NCBI GenBank assembly: GCA_963576735.1
Contig: OY755171.1
Span: 13,640,001 to 13,704,000 of the forward strand
Reading direction: 5' to 3'
DNA from: Bedellia somnulentella
Taxonomy: Eukaryota > Arthropoda > Insecta > Lepidoptera > Bedelliidae
DNA: 64,000 nucleotides
The number at the start of each line of letters is the position of its first letter. Position 1 is the stretch's first letter. Position numbers and translations under genes: made by a program. The notes beneath the pieces are model-generated. The model searched no databases. It was not told the DNA's origin and saw nothing but the letters and a program-made list of their open reading frames with translations. Of this stretch, positions 35,601 to 50,600 are shown piece after piece.

Positions 35601-38600
35601 TGTGTTTAATAAGGCAGGCGTTTGAAGTCTGAAGAATAAAAGGGCATATATGAAAATATTCATGAATGTAAATAAAGCTCAAGAGGTTTGTAACGATCAT
35701 ACAGAGTGGCGATCGATAGGTTCTACCTACCCCAATGGGAACTAATGGGGTGAGTATTTGTATGTATATGTTATTATTACAGGTATTATTATAATAATCA
35801 ATAAATAATTATATTTTCTTATTCAAAACATTATTCCCGTTCTTGTAAAATCATGCTCATCTAGAAAACCCAAGGGCACTTCTTGTGTCTTGTAGTTTGG
35901 GTTGTGCATTTTCTGTTGGTCAATCACGCTTATTTTTATATAGTAGCACAGACTATAGATAGTCTGTTTTCCGTTACTTAACTTTATTGAAATAAATATA
36001 CAACTTAAAAAAATGGCTCATTGGTTTGCGGCCTATCAAGGATATTTAAAAAAGTGATTCATTGGAATTTTAGATTATGTGCAAAGTTTAACAATTTTCT
36101 TTCCCATTTTATACTTTAGTATACACTGTTATTTTAATTTTGAGTCACAAGTTCGGCATATAAAATAATAAGTCAATTTCAACTAATGGTATTGTATTTA
36201 ACATTGCACACGAATAAGGATATTTATCTCAGGGAGTTCACAATTTACTATGTAACTGACAAGAGCTAGCCGTAATTCAGAGGTTATATACAGCTGTCAC
36301 TACCGGCTGCGACCACAGTATATGTCGTTATGATCCCCAAAACTACACAAGGTCAGCATGGCAGTCTATGGTCAAATCAAACTATTGAAGGTAGGCTCCT
36401 TAGGTAGGTTTAAGGTATTCACAATTAAAACATTTATTCAAATAATAAAAATAATCTATTAACGAACTCAAAAATAATAACAGCATAGTATTTATAAGAA
36501 GCTGATATCCTCAAGTTTTTTACAAACACCATTGATATGACTAAAACCTGGCTTACAAGGTGAGTCACTCAGTCCCCCCCTAGGATCCTTGTCTTCTTTC
36601 AGTTTTTTAGTCCGTAAAGTCGTCAATAATGGTGATATGGTACTGGGCTGTGATGTTTGATTATTCTTATCCTCCGCAGTTAATGTAATGTTCTCTTGTG
36701 GTTTTTCATTATTGCTCTTAGTCATCAATGGTTGCTCTCTGCCGGTTGATTCACCTTCTCTGCTTTCTCTATTAATTGGTTTGCCTCCAAGTTTATCTTT
36801 TATGCTAAACATGATTTTATTCAATGAGTTTTGTATATCTTGAACTGCGTCTTCTATAAATTTACTTTCCACATTATTAGTTATGCAGTTTAGCGAAAGG
36901 AAGAAAAATACGGCAAATACAAAGGTTTTCATTTTCCTCGAAAATTAATTGTCTACACCAAGACATTCAGTCTTACAATAAAAATATTAATCAATCGGAT
37001 ATACAGAAGTGTAGAGATAAGCATGACCTAGCCAAGACCTTTTATCATTAAACAGTTTATTCAAATAATACAAGTCATAATTTTAGCTAATATTTATATG
37101 GACTCTCTACATTGTCCGTGAACATCTTTCATGAAACCTGTCGGACATTTATGAGCGGGAACTCGGATCAAAGATCCTTCTTGAGTAGTTTCGGTAGTTG
37201 TCATTAAACTGTTAAAAAACTCACGATAATTCCACAATATTTTCTTTTCGCTACTTGCAGCAGAATTTGTCACCAATAGTATCAATAACGTCATAACAAT
37301 AACTCCAATAAGCCGAAAACACATTGTAAAACACTGACACAATACTTTAGTACTGAACACTTGCTTTGCTATGTTCAATCCACTATATCTCTGCACTTTC
37401 CGGTTTGATATATCTTGTTTTTTCCGCAATTCTTCCAACTGTTGAACGGAGTTTCAATCATTGATGGCGCAACCGTAACCTCGGCATCCGTAAACTTATC
37501 TGTGACTTCATTGTGTTCTATTAATTGGTGTTTGAATGCAATTAATAATTCGTCAAAAGGATTGGTAAATAAGTCGTGTGCCACACTTTTTCGTCCCGTT
37601 TTAATGGGATAAGCGTGGAGCTGAAGCGATAACTGCACAACAATAGTTAAAAGGATAAGTTCATTGAGCAACAGTGTCATGTTTACTGCGTACAACATGT
37701 GCGATATCATTGGTAGATAAGTGTATTCTGATTTATCTTGTGACTGTTATTTCATATAAAGGCGGATCTAATTGAATTTATTAAATGCCACTTTTAATAC
37801 CACACACAAATAGATTATTTATTACATTTTATTTTTTACGTTAATTGTTAAGACAAAGTTGAATATAAAATCAAAGCTATTGCATGTCTCTATCAAGATG
37901 GTTCCTACCCTCCACCCTTGCCTGCCTGTCTGCCTGTATAGGGTGATTTGGTCATAGTACACCACACTGTAAAGCGCGGGATATGGAGACTAATGACCTC
38001 TACTCTAACAGGCGAATTCATCTTGTCTCCCTTAAGGTAAATACCTGTTTATAATTAACCCGTTTAGCATTAATTTATACAACTCCTGTGCTAAACTCAT
38101 TATTTTGCAATAATTGATTGGCAATAGAAGATTTTAACCTCGTTACAGTTTGGTACTGTTGATTTATTTAACGGCAAGCCCATTTCTTTATTTCCCATAT
38201 ATCCATAATACTCGTATTTTACCATCTTTTCCCCACTGAACTTTCAAAAGTGGCTGAGGAATTCCTAATTCCTGAGCTCTAGCTACCCCTTCATATGTAT
38301 ACGACCCTCGCAACACACAATTGAAAACGCACCCAACCCCACACGAAACAGAGCTCAAATCATTAATGAGGCATTTACGACGTTTTTAAGTCTGCAGCTC
38401 AACTCAAGTCTTCAACTTGAATAAGACAGTATATACTCGTTATGAAAGACTTGAGTTACACTGTGAACGACTGCAAAGCACATTGTAGATTTAATCAACA
38501 ATAAATATGTATGATCATAGGTATATCACCATAAACAAATAAACTTAGCTCCACTTAAGGTAATGATGACATCATACATACTGTATCATCAATCTTAATT

Positions 38601-41600
38601 ACAAAGATAATTAAATTTAAATGATAGGCCAGCACAGAGTAAAAAAATTAGAGCAGTGAGCATACAATAATTCCGATATTGGGCATCTCTAGAAAAGTAA
38701 ACTATAGTTTTGTAAAACTATTTTAATAAAATTAAGATAATAATAAGGAGTTCGTAGCTGTAATTATGCTAAATGGTATAGCCTAGGTAAAAGGGTCGTA
38801 CGTCGTACTGCATTAAGTTTCAATTCGTATTGTTGTATAAAAACTTCGATATATGATATACCTTTAAAAATATGTACGATGTCTTGAGGATGACTGTCAT
38901 GAATTTGTTACTTGTTGCACTGTGGTTTGTGACTCTCTTTTTACATTACATTACATTGACTACACAAAAAGAGATTAACACTGTGACACGTGAATTATAT
39001 ATAATAAATATAATTCACGTGTCACAATTGTATTTACCAAACTACTCCAAAACGGCTGAAATGATTTAAATTAAATTTTGCATTCTCATTTGGTAGGTCT
39101 GAGAATACGTTTATAATTATTTTCATACTACTAAGTGATAAGGGTTGTCCTGTTCTCCCCAAACATTTTAATTTTGTTTTATAGACTAGAAATTCACTAC
39201 AAATAATTTATATGGAAAAACTAAATTTACCGGTTAAGCTACCATTTTTATATTATTATTGTGAACTTACACCGTGTCGCTACATATTTATAAAAGGAGA
39301 TTTTATTATTTTTGCTAATATATTTGACAGACACCTCAATGGTTGCTTCAAAAAAGATATAATTTTGCTTATTTGTCTGCATATCTGTTTGTGTTTTGGT
39401 TTCATTAAACTCTGGAACATGTCTTAAAAATAAAAAATACCAAAAATTACATGGATAGTAATATAGTTTAACATTTCCATGCAATGCTATGGCTCACAAC
39501 ACAACACAAATACCCTATAGGCAAACTTCCACAACAAACAACTCGTAAACTCGACATTTGTTTGCGAAAAAGTTCAAGGCAAACTAATTTGCTTTTACGC
39601 CAAATTGTTCTCCTAAATTATACAAATAATTCTTTAATTTAGGAAAACGTCACAATATCTTGTAGAGCCTCCCTAACCAAAAAACGAAAGAACATAGTCA
39701 ACAGGCATTCGTTAATATTGTTACATCAAAAAAACATGTTGAACCGCTCTGACGTCTTTCATAATATTTCATTTATTGCTCTATTCCGATAATGTAAACA
39801 GTTATAAAAATATACTGCTTATTTGTTCCATTGCTTCGCGCATCATAACATAAACTCTAGTTTACCGGGTGGCAATGGCATTCGTAAATCAAAAGAGTTT
39901 TCCACGGCAAAAAACAAAGGTCACTCGCAGCCGCAGTTACTGCTGACGCACTTTTGAGAATTATAAAATTTTACGATGTCCAAAATGGGAACTTGTAAAA
40001 CTCGTTAAATTGAATCGCTATCGACGATGTTTGCTCAAAATTCATTTTATCTTTCTAGAAATGCGAATTGTTCCTTTGTCTATTCTAAAATGTTTATATT
40101 ATGTAATTTCAACACTTATAGCCCTAAACAAAGATACAATTACTTTGTATTCATGCATCTCAAAGCAGAGCAGTAAGTGGTTTTTGAGTCGAATTGTTTA
40201 CTTTTTGCTAAATGTGAAGCCAAACTAATACGTAAAAGCGATACAAATATTGATTATTTGCATTGTTTGTTTTAAAAACAATCACTGCGACTGGTTAGAC
40301 TAATATTTGTTTGAACAAATTACATACATAAATCCCAAAAAGCAGCCAGAGTTAGAAATTGCTCAGGCACATTTGGAAGTTGATAGGGGACAAGATGGTA
40401 GAAAAAAAATGTTGTTGGTGATAGGTCTCTCACCGCATCGTACAGTGTCCTAAGGAACCTGTTTTTGTGTCAACACGTTTTTTTTACAAAATCTAATAGT
40501 CTTTATCGTTTTAGACCCCAGTGAAACTCTTACATTCCTATTTCTTTTAGTTTATTTTTAGAAAAATCGCAATGTTTCCCTATTTCCGGGTTCAGAAAAT
40601 CACAAAAAAATATGTATACAAAAATGTATGTGATATAATTAAATTTCGATAACATGCATGAACTACTTATAATAAAGAGTAAATTCAAGCAAATTTACAT
40701 TGATCTAATCGTAAGAAAAACCGAAATATTAATATATTTCTCACTTTTCATTTTTGTTTTGTTATTCCCGAATTGGGCCGAGATTTCTAGTCAACATAAT
40801 AGTTCCAGTACTTTTCAATCGTCAGCATTAAATCCAGAAACCAATGCTGTGTTATTCAGAAGTTATCACTAAAACAAAGGGCGATAGGAAAAAACGTCCC
40901 CACCATCCAACAGATTTTAAACAAGTGTCATTTGAAACATCTATTAGAATAGAGAACTATTTACTATGGCGACATGTTTCAAATGCTTGGGGTTTAGATT
41001 TTATAATATATTCTTCTTTTTTACTTACACATTTCCTTACTGTGCATTAAAAAGGACTAGAATATGGCGATCTAAATAATATTTGAATATAAAATGCGTA
41101 GTATTTTAATATCTTTGCTATAAGGTAACATTATTTTTTAGAAACCAAAAAAATCATTTTTTTTCTTATATTTCATTGCGTGGAGATTTAGTAGCTCTAA
41201 TAATAAAAAAGTATTACGCTAAACGCTAATAGTGTCGCAAAATGAAGGTGCCGGAAACCGGTTCGAGCTTGTCGGGATGGGACGTTCGCAGAGGAGGTGA
41301 TTTTGAGAACGTTTTGGCACAATTATGGATACAGGACGTCAATGTACATAGAATAGTCATTTGTTTACGTAAATATACCTTTTTGTTTGTAGAAAAAAAT
41401 ATTTTTGTATAAAAATAAATACATTTGTGCCGAAAGGTTATTTTTTTATTATAAAAAAACCCCAATGTTTTTGCAATTAACACAGGTACTGTAGACTTTT
41501 TTGGGTCCCAATGAACAAATTGACACATATCCCATGACTGTTGTAGGGTGGGGACGGGGTTCATACAAAATCCCCCATGGTCCTTTGATCCGGATTTTTC

Positions 41601-44600
41601 GGACCAAAGGTTGTCACTTCTCATAGATATATAATTTTTCATCCGTTTTTTTTTATTTATTTAAATTATAAAACTTTAAAATATATAATATGATTTGAAA
41701 AATTAACTTTTATCTTCTTTATTTCAAAGTGAAGATTTGATGGTCAACTGCGAAACAAATACGATAGCATTATGTATGAACATAAAATCGACGCTTTTTT
41801 TTTTCTATGGTCTAAATGCATACATATAGGTACTCACGGCTATAAATCCCTTGAAGCGGTAGCCAGAGCTAGGGATAGGGAAATTTCTCAGCAACTTTTG
41901 GAAATTGCGTACGGAAAAGATGGCGAAATAAAGGTTGTTGGTGATAGGTCTCCAACCGCATCGCCCAAAAATCTAGTCGCCTCTTACGTACACCCACCGG
42001 AAGAATTGGGATAGTGCTATTCTAAGCCGACATTACACAGATATTTATTATTTATAATCCGCTATGGACTACAGTAATTAATTAATGAGAGACTTCCAAA
42101 TGTATGTCATACCGTATGTTTAACATACAGTTCGATTTAGGTTTTAATTTAGTTAATCTGTTCTAAGTATGACTCGATGCAACGTGTCCCAGTGCATTCT
42201 TCAAGACCATGTCATAATTAACCTACTTAGCATTTTCGCCTTTGGGAGTTTCGATGAAGTGTTCTACATGTGACATGGGAAGGAGTACAAACTCGATAGG
42301 CAGTTGCGAAACAAGTATCGGCGATCGGACAAGGAAAAATAAGTTGCGAAGCTGCAATTTTGGACCTCTTCAATAGGATATTAGTTTCATGCGATCCCGT
42401 CATCTCAGACTTTGGAACCAAAGAGAGAAGGAGAAATTCCACTTACAGCTGAAGCTGTATAATTACTGAAGACTGTAGGCGAAGATGAACGTAATCATGT
42501 ATTGGACATGTGGGATGAAAACAATGAAAATGTTATACTCAGTAATGAAGATTAACCATTCTATAAGATAGAATCAGTAAGAAAAGTAAAAAAATAATGC
42601 CAACAATCATTTATACAAATACATTAGACTTTATTATTCTAAATTATTAGTAACCACGCATTTGATTTTACTTATATTTTATATCTGGCTAACTGTTTAT
42701 TTTCATCCGGTGTGACAACCCTGGAGGAAATAATCATTTAATTATAACTTCTGAATAAAACAGCATTGGTTGCTGGTTTTAATAATGACGATAGAAAAGT
42801 ACTGGAACTATTATGTATACTGGAAATCTCGGTCCAATACGGGTTTATTCGGGAATAACAAAACAAAAATGAAAAGTGAGAAATACATTAATATTTCGGT
42901 TCCTATTAAGATTCGATCAATGGCAATCTGCTTGAATTTACGTTTTATTATAAGTAGTTCATGCATTTTATCGAAATTTAATTATATCACATACATTTTT
43001 GTATACATATGTTTTTGTGATTTTATAAATAGGGAAACTTTGCGATTTTTTAAAAAATCATCCACAAGATATAGGAATGTAAGAGTTTCACTGGGGTGTC
43101 TAAAACGATAAAGACTATTAGATTTTGTAAAAAAAAACGTGTTCACACAAAAACTGGTTCCTTAAGACACTGTGCATCACCCAAAAACCACTTAAAAGAG
43201 TCCCATACCCTTCGTAGCCTCGTACGACACCCGTGGGTAGAAAGGGGTAGTGACTTTTAAGCCGGCACTACATGGCAAATAAATTATTATTAATGGAACA
43301 AATTATACGTTATATAATTTGAATGTTTTTAATAAATAAAGGAAAGAAAAATTTCGACACAGGCGGGAATCGAACCCACGACCTCGGTCATACGCCCCCG
43401 TCGCTCTGCTAATTGAGCTACCGTGTCAATGGCTGCCAGTGCGAAATTCTATCCTTTGTTTCTTTTACACTTTTAAGTAGTGTTTGCGTTCCCTACCTCC
43501 GATTTTTTTAAATTCGGAAGGCCACTTGTCTACCTTTTCAGATAGAATGCAAATGTTGAGAACGCCTAACTATCTCATAATTTGAATGTTTTTGTTCACG
43601 AACAATAAGTTTTGGCTTAGTCTCTTATTATCATAAAATTAGGTCGTTGTCCAGCTATGTCATATTAAAGCCCAATAAATAATTAAAAAATACTGTCGTG
43701 TCGGATATTGCAAAAAGAAAATCAAACAATAAATAGATCAATCATTCACAATGCTTCCACGGCTGTCTGTGCGCTTTAATTGTTGTTTACACGAATATGT
43801 GGAGCTCTTTTAACAAGCTTTAATTTCGATTGATGACTAAAGTGCTTTTATGAGAAGCGAAAGTCAAAACAAGATACTTCCTTCACCATGATCTCGATTA
43901 GACATGATGTATATGTGCCAGGCATTTTGTATAAATCTGCCGTTTACTAACGGTGGAGTCATGGATTTTTTAAAAGAATGGCATGTTATGAGATACCGAA
44001 TATATAATTTTATATTGCCGCGTGATAATGATAATAGATAATACGTAAATTTATAATTGACGATTTGGACGCATTTATCGCAATAACGTGAGAAAATTGA
44101 GAGTTGCACAATATAATTAGCAAAAAAAACGGACGTCAAAATATGTCCATTTCCCAAAACGAGCGCCAACATATCACTCTCCTGCAACATTTTACGTTCA
44201 TACTTCTATTCATATAGGATTTAACGGCGAAGTGACGCGACGCGATGCAAATTTCCTGCTGAATAATAAAGAAATTCGCATCGCACCGCAGTTTTATGTA
44301 CAAGCTTTTACACGTTTCCAAGGAAAACCAAAATATACACCTATAAATTGCGTTCCCCAAATTCTAAGCTGAGGTTTGTTCTAAGATTACTGTTCAAATT
44401 CACTGCCTTACCCAGTTTAAAATACTTACTTTGTCCTATTGATATACATCTATGATATAACATTTAAAGTATATCCAAGCCCAATAAAATAATCCTATAA
44501 AATAAAAACTACTTACTACAGTCAAAACTTTTTGCAGTGCAGACACATCGACACCTCTGCCTGCATCCCCCAGTCTCCTCAAGGTGTCAGCCAGGGGGCC

Positions 44601-47600
44601 GGAGAGCGCCCGCAGCTGCTGCCATGAGCGCGCGTACTGCCGCCTCACCAGCTCTATGATGGTGGACGTCAGAGCTAGGCCGATCAGGATGTACAATGTG
44701 CATAGCAACATGTAGTTTGGCCTCTCTGTTGAAAATGTTGATTTTTAGAAACTTTGTGGTGGGGACTGGATATACTAGTTAGAATATTAATATGTTAAGA
44801 ATATAGCAACCAGAATAGCTCAGTGGGTAGAACATCGCTTATCGTGTAGACGATGAGAGTTCCAAGTTAATTTATTATGGTTGTTAAGGGAAACAATCGT
44901 GAAAACCCACATGGCTGAGTTATACTAAGTCATGCGACAGTTTATTTGTACAAAACGGCCAAAGGCCTGCCCCCTACCATGTGAAAACATTGTCCAAGCA
45001 AAACGAGGGTATTCTGAACACCAGGTGACAATATCACGTGATGTTTAAAAGTATTAGTAACTCTGCAAGCCCCTTCGGGGATATACGGCGTAAACGTTTG
45101 AGCTCTGATCTTTAGAATTAAACTGTGTAGTGCCAACTTAGAATGGCCCTAGCGAATTTCTTCCTGGCTAACGAGTTTCAGGGCTTTTTGGGTGACGTGA
45201 CAGGAGATCCATCACCAATCTAACTTTTTTGTACAATAATTTTCTATCATAAAATTTACTTACTAGGCACAATATCACCGAAGCCAATTGTCGTCATGGT
45301 AACAAAGCAGAAGTAAAAACCATCGAAGAAGGTCCAGTCATCTTCCCACATCTTGAAAAGACCAGCACCAGCCGAGAGGTACAGGAAGAGGAAGCATACC
45401 GCCCAGACAGCAAATAGGGAACGCTGGCTTGTTGGATTATTTGCTGATACGCGAGTACAGCATTCTGGAAAGAAAATAAGCACCGGAACTGTTATTTATA
45501 AAAAAATAAAAAATAATAATATGCAAGCTACTTTTATTAGCTATAATTGCATTTTTATATATACAATACATGTTTAGCTGTAGAAGTAACTCCATGTCTA
45601 TCTTTGAGTTTTTCACGCTTCAACAAAAACTATTTGGAGAGTTTATGCTAACCGAGATTAGAGGTCTTTTGTACGTTCTTAATTTAGGAATACCCTTATT
45701 AATGGTCCTTTTATAATTATGTTATTAACATTAAGAGCTTTGTTTACGAATTATAACTTCATAAAATACTACAGACGAAAACGCAGATTTTAACAAACGA
45801 GTTAGAAAAGTGTAGATGACTCCGATTAAATTTATAAAATAAGTTAAATAACACAATAAAGCAAATCAAAGTTGAAATAAAATATACTCACTTGGCATTT
45901 CCGGTAAATGTTTTGCAATTATTGAAACCACAGTAGCAAACACTCTACCCAGATCAGCAATCACAGTAAGAGTAAGCGGTATTCCTATTAGAGCATATGC
46001 TATACAAAAAAGTCGACCACCAAAAGTCTCTGGTACCACATTTCCGTATCCTGAAACAAAAAATATTTATTAACAAATAATTAAAATACAGGAAAATAAT
46101 ATCAATAAAATTATTAATGCTTACATTATTTACACACCTATTGTTGTTAACACTGTGGATGAAAAGAATACAGCTTTGACTATGCTCCATTTTTCTTCAA
46201 GTGCAGGAAATCTTTCATCCGCTTTTAGTGCCAACCCACTGAATGATGCTTCTTCTAGAGCCTTAAAACATTAATATAATCAATATTAAAATATATTTTA
46301 TTTATATGCTCATGGGTGAATAACGTAATTACAAGTATACAAATACTCACATTTTCGTACAAAATTAAATGATCCTCTAGGATTTGCAAAGAAATGTGTA
46401 ATGTTTCATTGTCATAATTTTGAGAAATAAATGTAATCAAATTGTTTCGTTCCACTGATAACCGTTCTCTGTGGTACTTTTGTTTTGCTATTTCTGCTGG
46501 ATACTCTAATGCTCGAAAAATCTGTAAATTATAAAGTGATACGGTTATTCAATAGATGGTAGTAGTATAAGGAATTAATCTATCTTAATCGGTGTAACTT
46601 GTTTTGCTTACCAATACGAAAATAGACTAGTTCTTAAAACTTTCATCGGTCTGTTATAGATTTTATTATTTCAAAATTCTTCAAATTCCTTTTGATATTT
46701 ATAAACGGGAGATGTTTTTAGTTTAGCACTAGGATAACGTTCAAAATTTCGAGAGTCACCCAAACTTTCACAGACAGGAACAAAAGGTGGCTCTACTTTT
46801 TGATGAAATATTGCTACCCAATCCAAACCATCAAACCAGCAGTGAGATTTTAAGTCAAAAACGCCACCTTTTAAGTTTCCCAAACGTTTTGAAGGTTCAG
46901 TTTGTAAAAGTTGTTTGATTATTTGTTTGCACTGTGGCGATACGGATGGTGGAGTTTTAAACTGTCCTTTTAATATGTTTTCATACAGGACCATAATATC
47001 TGGATTTGTGAACGGAGGACATCCGACACTCATTTCGTATATTAAGACTCCAAAGGACCACCAATCTACAGCAAATGAATACCCCTTGCACTGCACAATT
47101 TCAGGAGCTAAATAGTCAGGTGTGCCGCAGATGGTCCATGCGCGTTTTTTCAAAAACTTTGCGAATCCAAAATCTCCTAGCTTTAAATTACCACTACAGT
47201 TGATATAAATGTTTTCAGGTTTGAGGTCCCGATGAATGATGTGGCAGTGGTGTAAATATTCTAAAGCTAAAATAATCTGGGCAGAATAAAACCGAACAGT
47301 AACTTCTGATAATGCTTTCAAGGAGCGTATCACGTGATATAAGGCACCCCCGGCTTCAAACGGAGTTATTAAATATATGTAAAGACTATCTTTTGCCACA
47401 AAACACAGAGGTAATAAAAATGGACAGTTTACTCTAGCCATGATATTTTTCTCCAGCAAAACTTGTTTAACATTCTTTTTCTTAACAGTTTCTTCTTTAT
47501 CAATGGTTTTCATAGCATAATAATTGAAATTATTTTTATCCCGAACCAAAAAAACATGGCCAAATGCGCCACTTCCGATAGTTTTTATTATATCAAAATC

Positions 47601-50600
47601 GTCGCGGTCCCTTAAGGTTACAGAAGTGTTAAAAGATTCGAAAAAATCTGCTTTTAATAGATCCAAGAATCTATTGTGATTAACTTGTAATTCATATGTA
47701 TACTTGAAAGATTGCCCCATGAAAAAACATGATTAGCACACTTTCACTAGAATTTGGTATGATAATCTATTTATATTCAAAATTTCTTGTAAAGAGAATT
47801 ATTAAAACAATGTATAAATTAAAATTCTAAATTATCAACAACAGCTTATTATTGACAAACAACAAATAGCAAGTATCAAAGAGCAAAACATTGACAGACT
47901 GACAAACTAAGCAAAGTCAAAGATTGGGTGTAGACTATGTAGGATATTCACCTCATTATATAATAAGTTTGATTATTGAATTCAGGTTTAATACTTGCAT
48001 GGTGTATACTAACGCCCGATTTCGGAATTGAGTATTCAAGCTGAGAACAACTTAAGTATCGTTTGGTCTCATTCAGTTGTTAAGATTTCAATGCGATAGA
48101 ATGAATACTTAAGTTGTTCTCAGCTGGAATACTCAATTCAGAAATCGGGCGTAAGTATATATAAGAATATTATGAAGCTTTAAGTTCAGGTGTGTAAATT
48201 CGGTTTAGAATATTACATTTCCTGTGCGCGGATGTCCTAAGAGGCAACATAGGGTATTAGGGTGAAACTATCTCCAACCCTCCTTTATTTAACTATATTC
48301 TTCCCACTCAATTTCTAAGAGATCCCACTGCAGAATTAATGCACTTATCGCGTATATGCTAATAATATAATACTAAGTACATACATAGAATAGAATAGAA
48401 TAGAATAACTCTTTATTGTACATCAAACACAAATTTACATTAGAAATTATCATACAGTTTACAATGAGGTACAATCGGCGGTCTTATCGCTAAAAGCGAT
48501 CTCTTCCAGACAACCTTTGGAAGGTGAGATCGGTAAACTAGTTATCTGGGTAGATGCACAAAACAAGCTTACTTTAAAACTAACTTATTCAATTAACATA
48601 CATTATACTCACGGCTATAAATCCTTAGAAATGGTAGCCAAAGCTTCGGAGTAAGAAATTTTGTCAGCCACTTTTGGAAGTTCTGTGCATTTGGTTGTTG
48701 GTGATGGGTCTCCAACCCTTAGTCGCCTGTTGCGATCACCTACTTGAAGAAATAGGGTAGAGCTATTGTAAGCCGACACTACACAGCTTAGTTTGTGATA
48801 AGTGGCGTAACCAATCTGACCGCAAATATTTTCGAAACGTAATGTGAGGAAACCCACATGGCTGAGAAAATGAGTTGTACTTAGTTATGTGACACTGTAT
48901 GCGTACAAAAGATATCTGCCACCCATCACGTGAGCACACTGCCCAATCAAAACGTGGGGACTCTGAACACCAAGTGACAATGTCACGAGTTGTTCAGAAG
49001 TATTAGTACCTCTGCCAACCCCTTCAGTGATAAACGGCGTGAACGTTTGAGTTAAGTTGAGAGTTTATAGCTATGAGTAAATGCCAATTATGAAAAAGCT
49101 AAACCTGCTGAAAGAAATACGTAAGTGCTATTCTAAGCTTGCCCTAAACAAGTAGAAATTTAAAATAATGAGTAAAAAATATAAGAGTGGTGGATATTAG
49201 GACAGAGCATTAAAAAGAAACGCTATTCGCATATTTAATTATTTTAATGTTTCTAAAGATAAATGAATATAAAAGATTTTTCTGACAATATCACAACATT
49301 TTGAAATGTGATTAATATTAATTTAGAACTTTCTAAGACTTTAAACGCAACTATGAGGCTTCAAAAACGTATGAAATGTATCAAAATATTATTTTTAAAA
49401 GTTGTTAATAACAATTGTACTTAGTTAAATATACTATTTACTTTGGAAAATTTTATCGTTGTATTAATAATCATTTTAATAAAGTAAAATTATATCGGCA
49501 TCTTAAAATGTTTTTTCTTTTATTTCAGTCTAAGGTTTTAAATTGTATCGCTATAACTTAAATTAATAGTTGAAAACTTTGTTCAACGCGATAACCAAAG
49601 CTTAGAAAGCTCATGCAGTTTTCTACATTATGTGTTTTAACTGGTCATAAAACTTGTGAAATTCAACGCTTGCACAGAACATGACATATTCATATGTATG
49701 TAATGTACACTTAGTTTAAACGTAAGGGAAGAAAAATGTCACATATCATAAGATTTGCCATCAATATTAGTCGAACAGTTATCAGACCCTTCATATAAAG
49801 CAGTTTTGCAAAAAAATTAACAAAATTAAAATTGTTATTTTATCAAATTATTCAAATGTTTTATGATTTAAGGTTTGAAAATTGAGACTTTTCTTTCAAA
49901 GCTTCTTAGACTAAAAATAAATTCAAAGTATTCATTATCAAAAGTTTTCTTAATTAAATGAATATACATCTTTTTACCGTTTCATTGCCATACACAACCG
50001 CTTTATGAACAGAGTCGTTGAGTAATATAAACACTATTTCTAGATTTAATATGAATTATTTGGACAAAGTTTTCATCGGTAAATAGCTTTTTTAATAAGA
50101 AGTAACGTAGACTTCTTTTTGAATTTTTGGTATTCATATTCTATAGCATTCAAATTTAGTGTTAGTAAATAAATGTTTAATTTATTCAAAATTGCGTTTT
50201 AGTAAAAGAGACGGCGCAGTTTAAAAGCTTTTAAATTATACTGGTATAGCGGCAATGCCGATGAAGTGAAAATTCATCACCAGCCATCTGCTATTTTAAT
50301 AGCTTATCTTAGATAAGTTATCCCCAATAAACTATCAAAAGCAGCTGAGAAATTTCTAATACAAAAGCTATGTCTACCCCTTTCTGAGATTTATAACGGT
50401 GAGTATTTATATGTGCGTAAGTCCTTTACCTATAAAATAATAGAACTATATCGAATTAGTATCGTTTATAGGATATGTTCTTGTGATCTTCTGTTTCCTT
50501 TATTATTTTATTAATTTAAAAATGCTTTCTCCCCGATTGACACAGACTATAAATTATACGTCAAATTAAGTTATTTGCTACATATGTGAAGCTAGGGCAT

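Larger units (their letters stand above)
40321..43280 (-). repeat. TATG-tailed SINE split by a transposon
   Basis: One reverse copy in two pieces: 40321-40440 (ending CACCGCATCG) and 43174-43280 (starting GCATCACCCAAAAAC). The pieces join into the consensus across the element at 40442-43173. Confidence 0.75.

Noticed and set aside
37325..37438. Longer N-terminus for the middle secreted peptide
   Set aside because: It overlaps the upstream gene's coding end, is charged, and would bury the signal peptide.
43864..44360. Minus-strand frames just downstream of K2P exon 6 as more channel exons
   Set aside because: No K2P-like sequence, no fitting acceptor phase, and a small inverted repeat overlaps.
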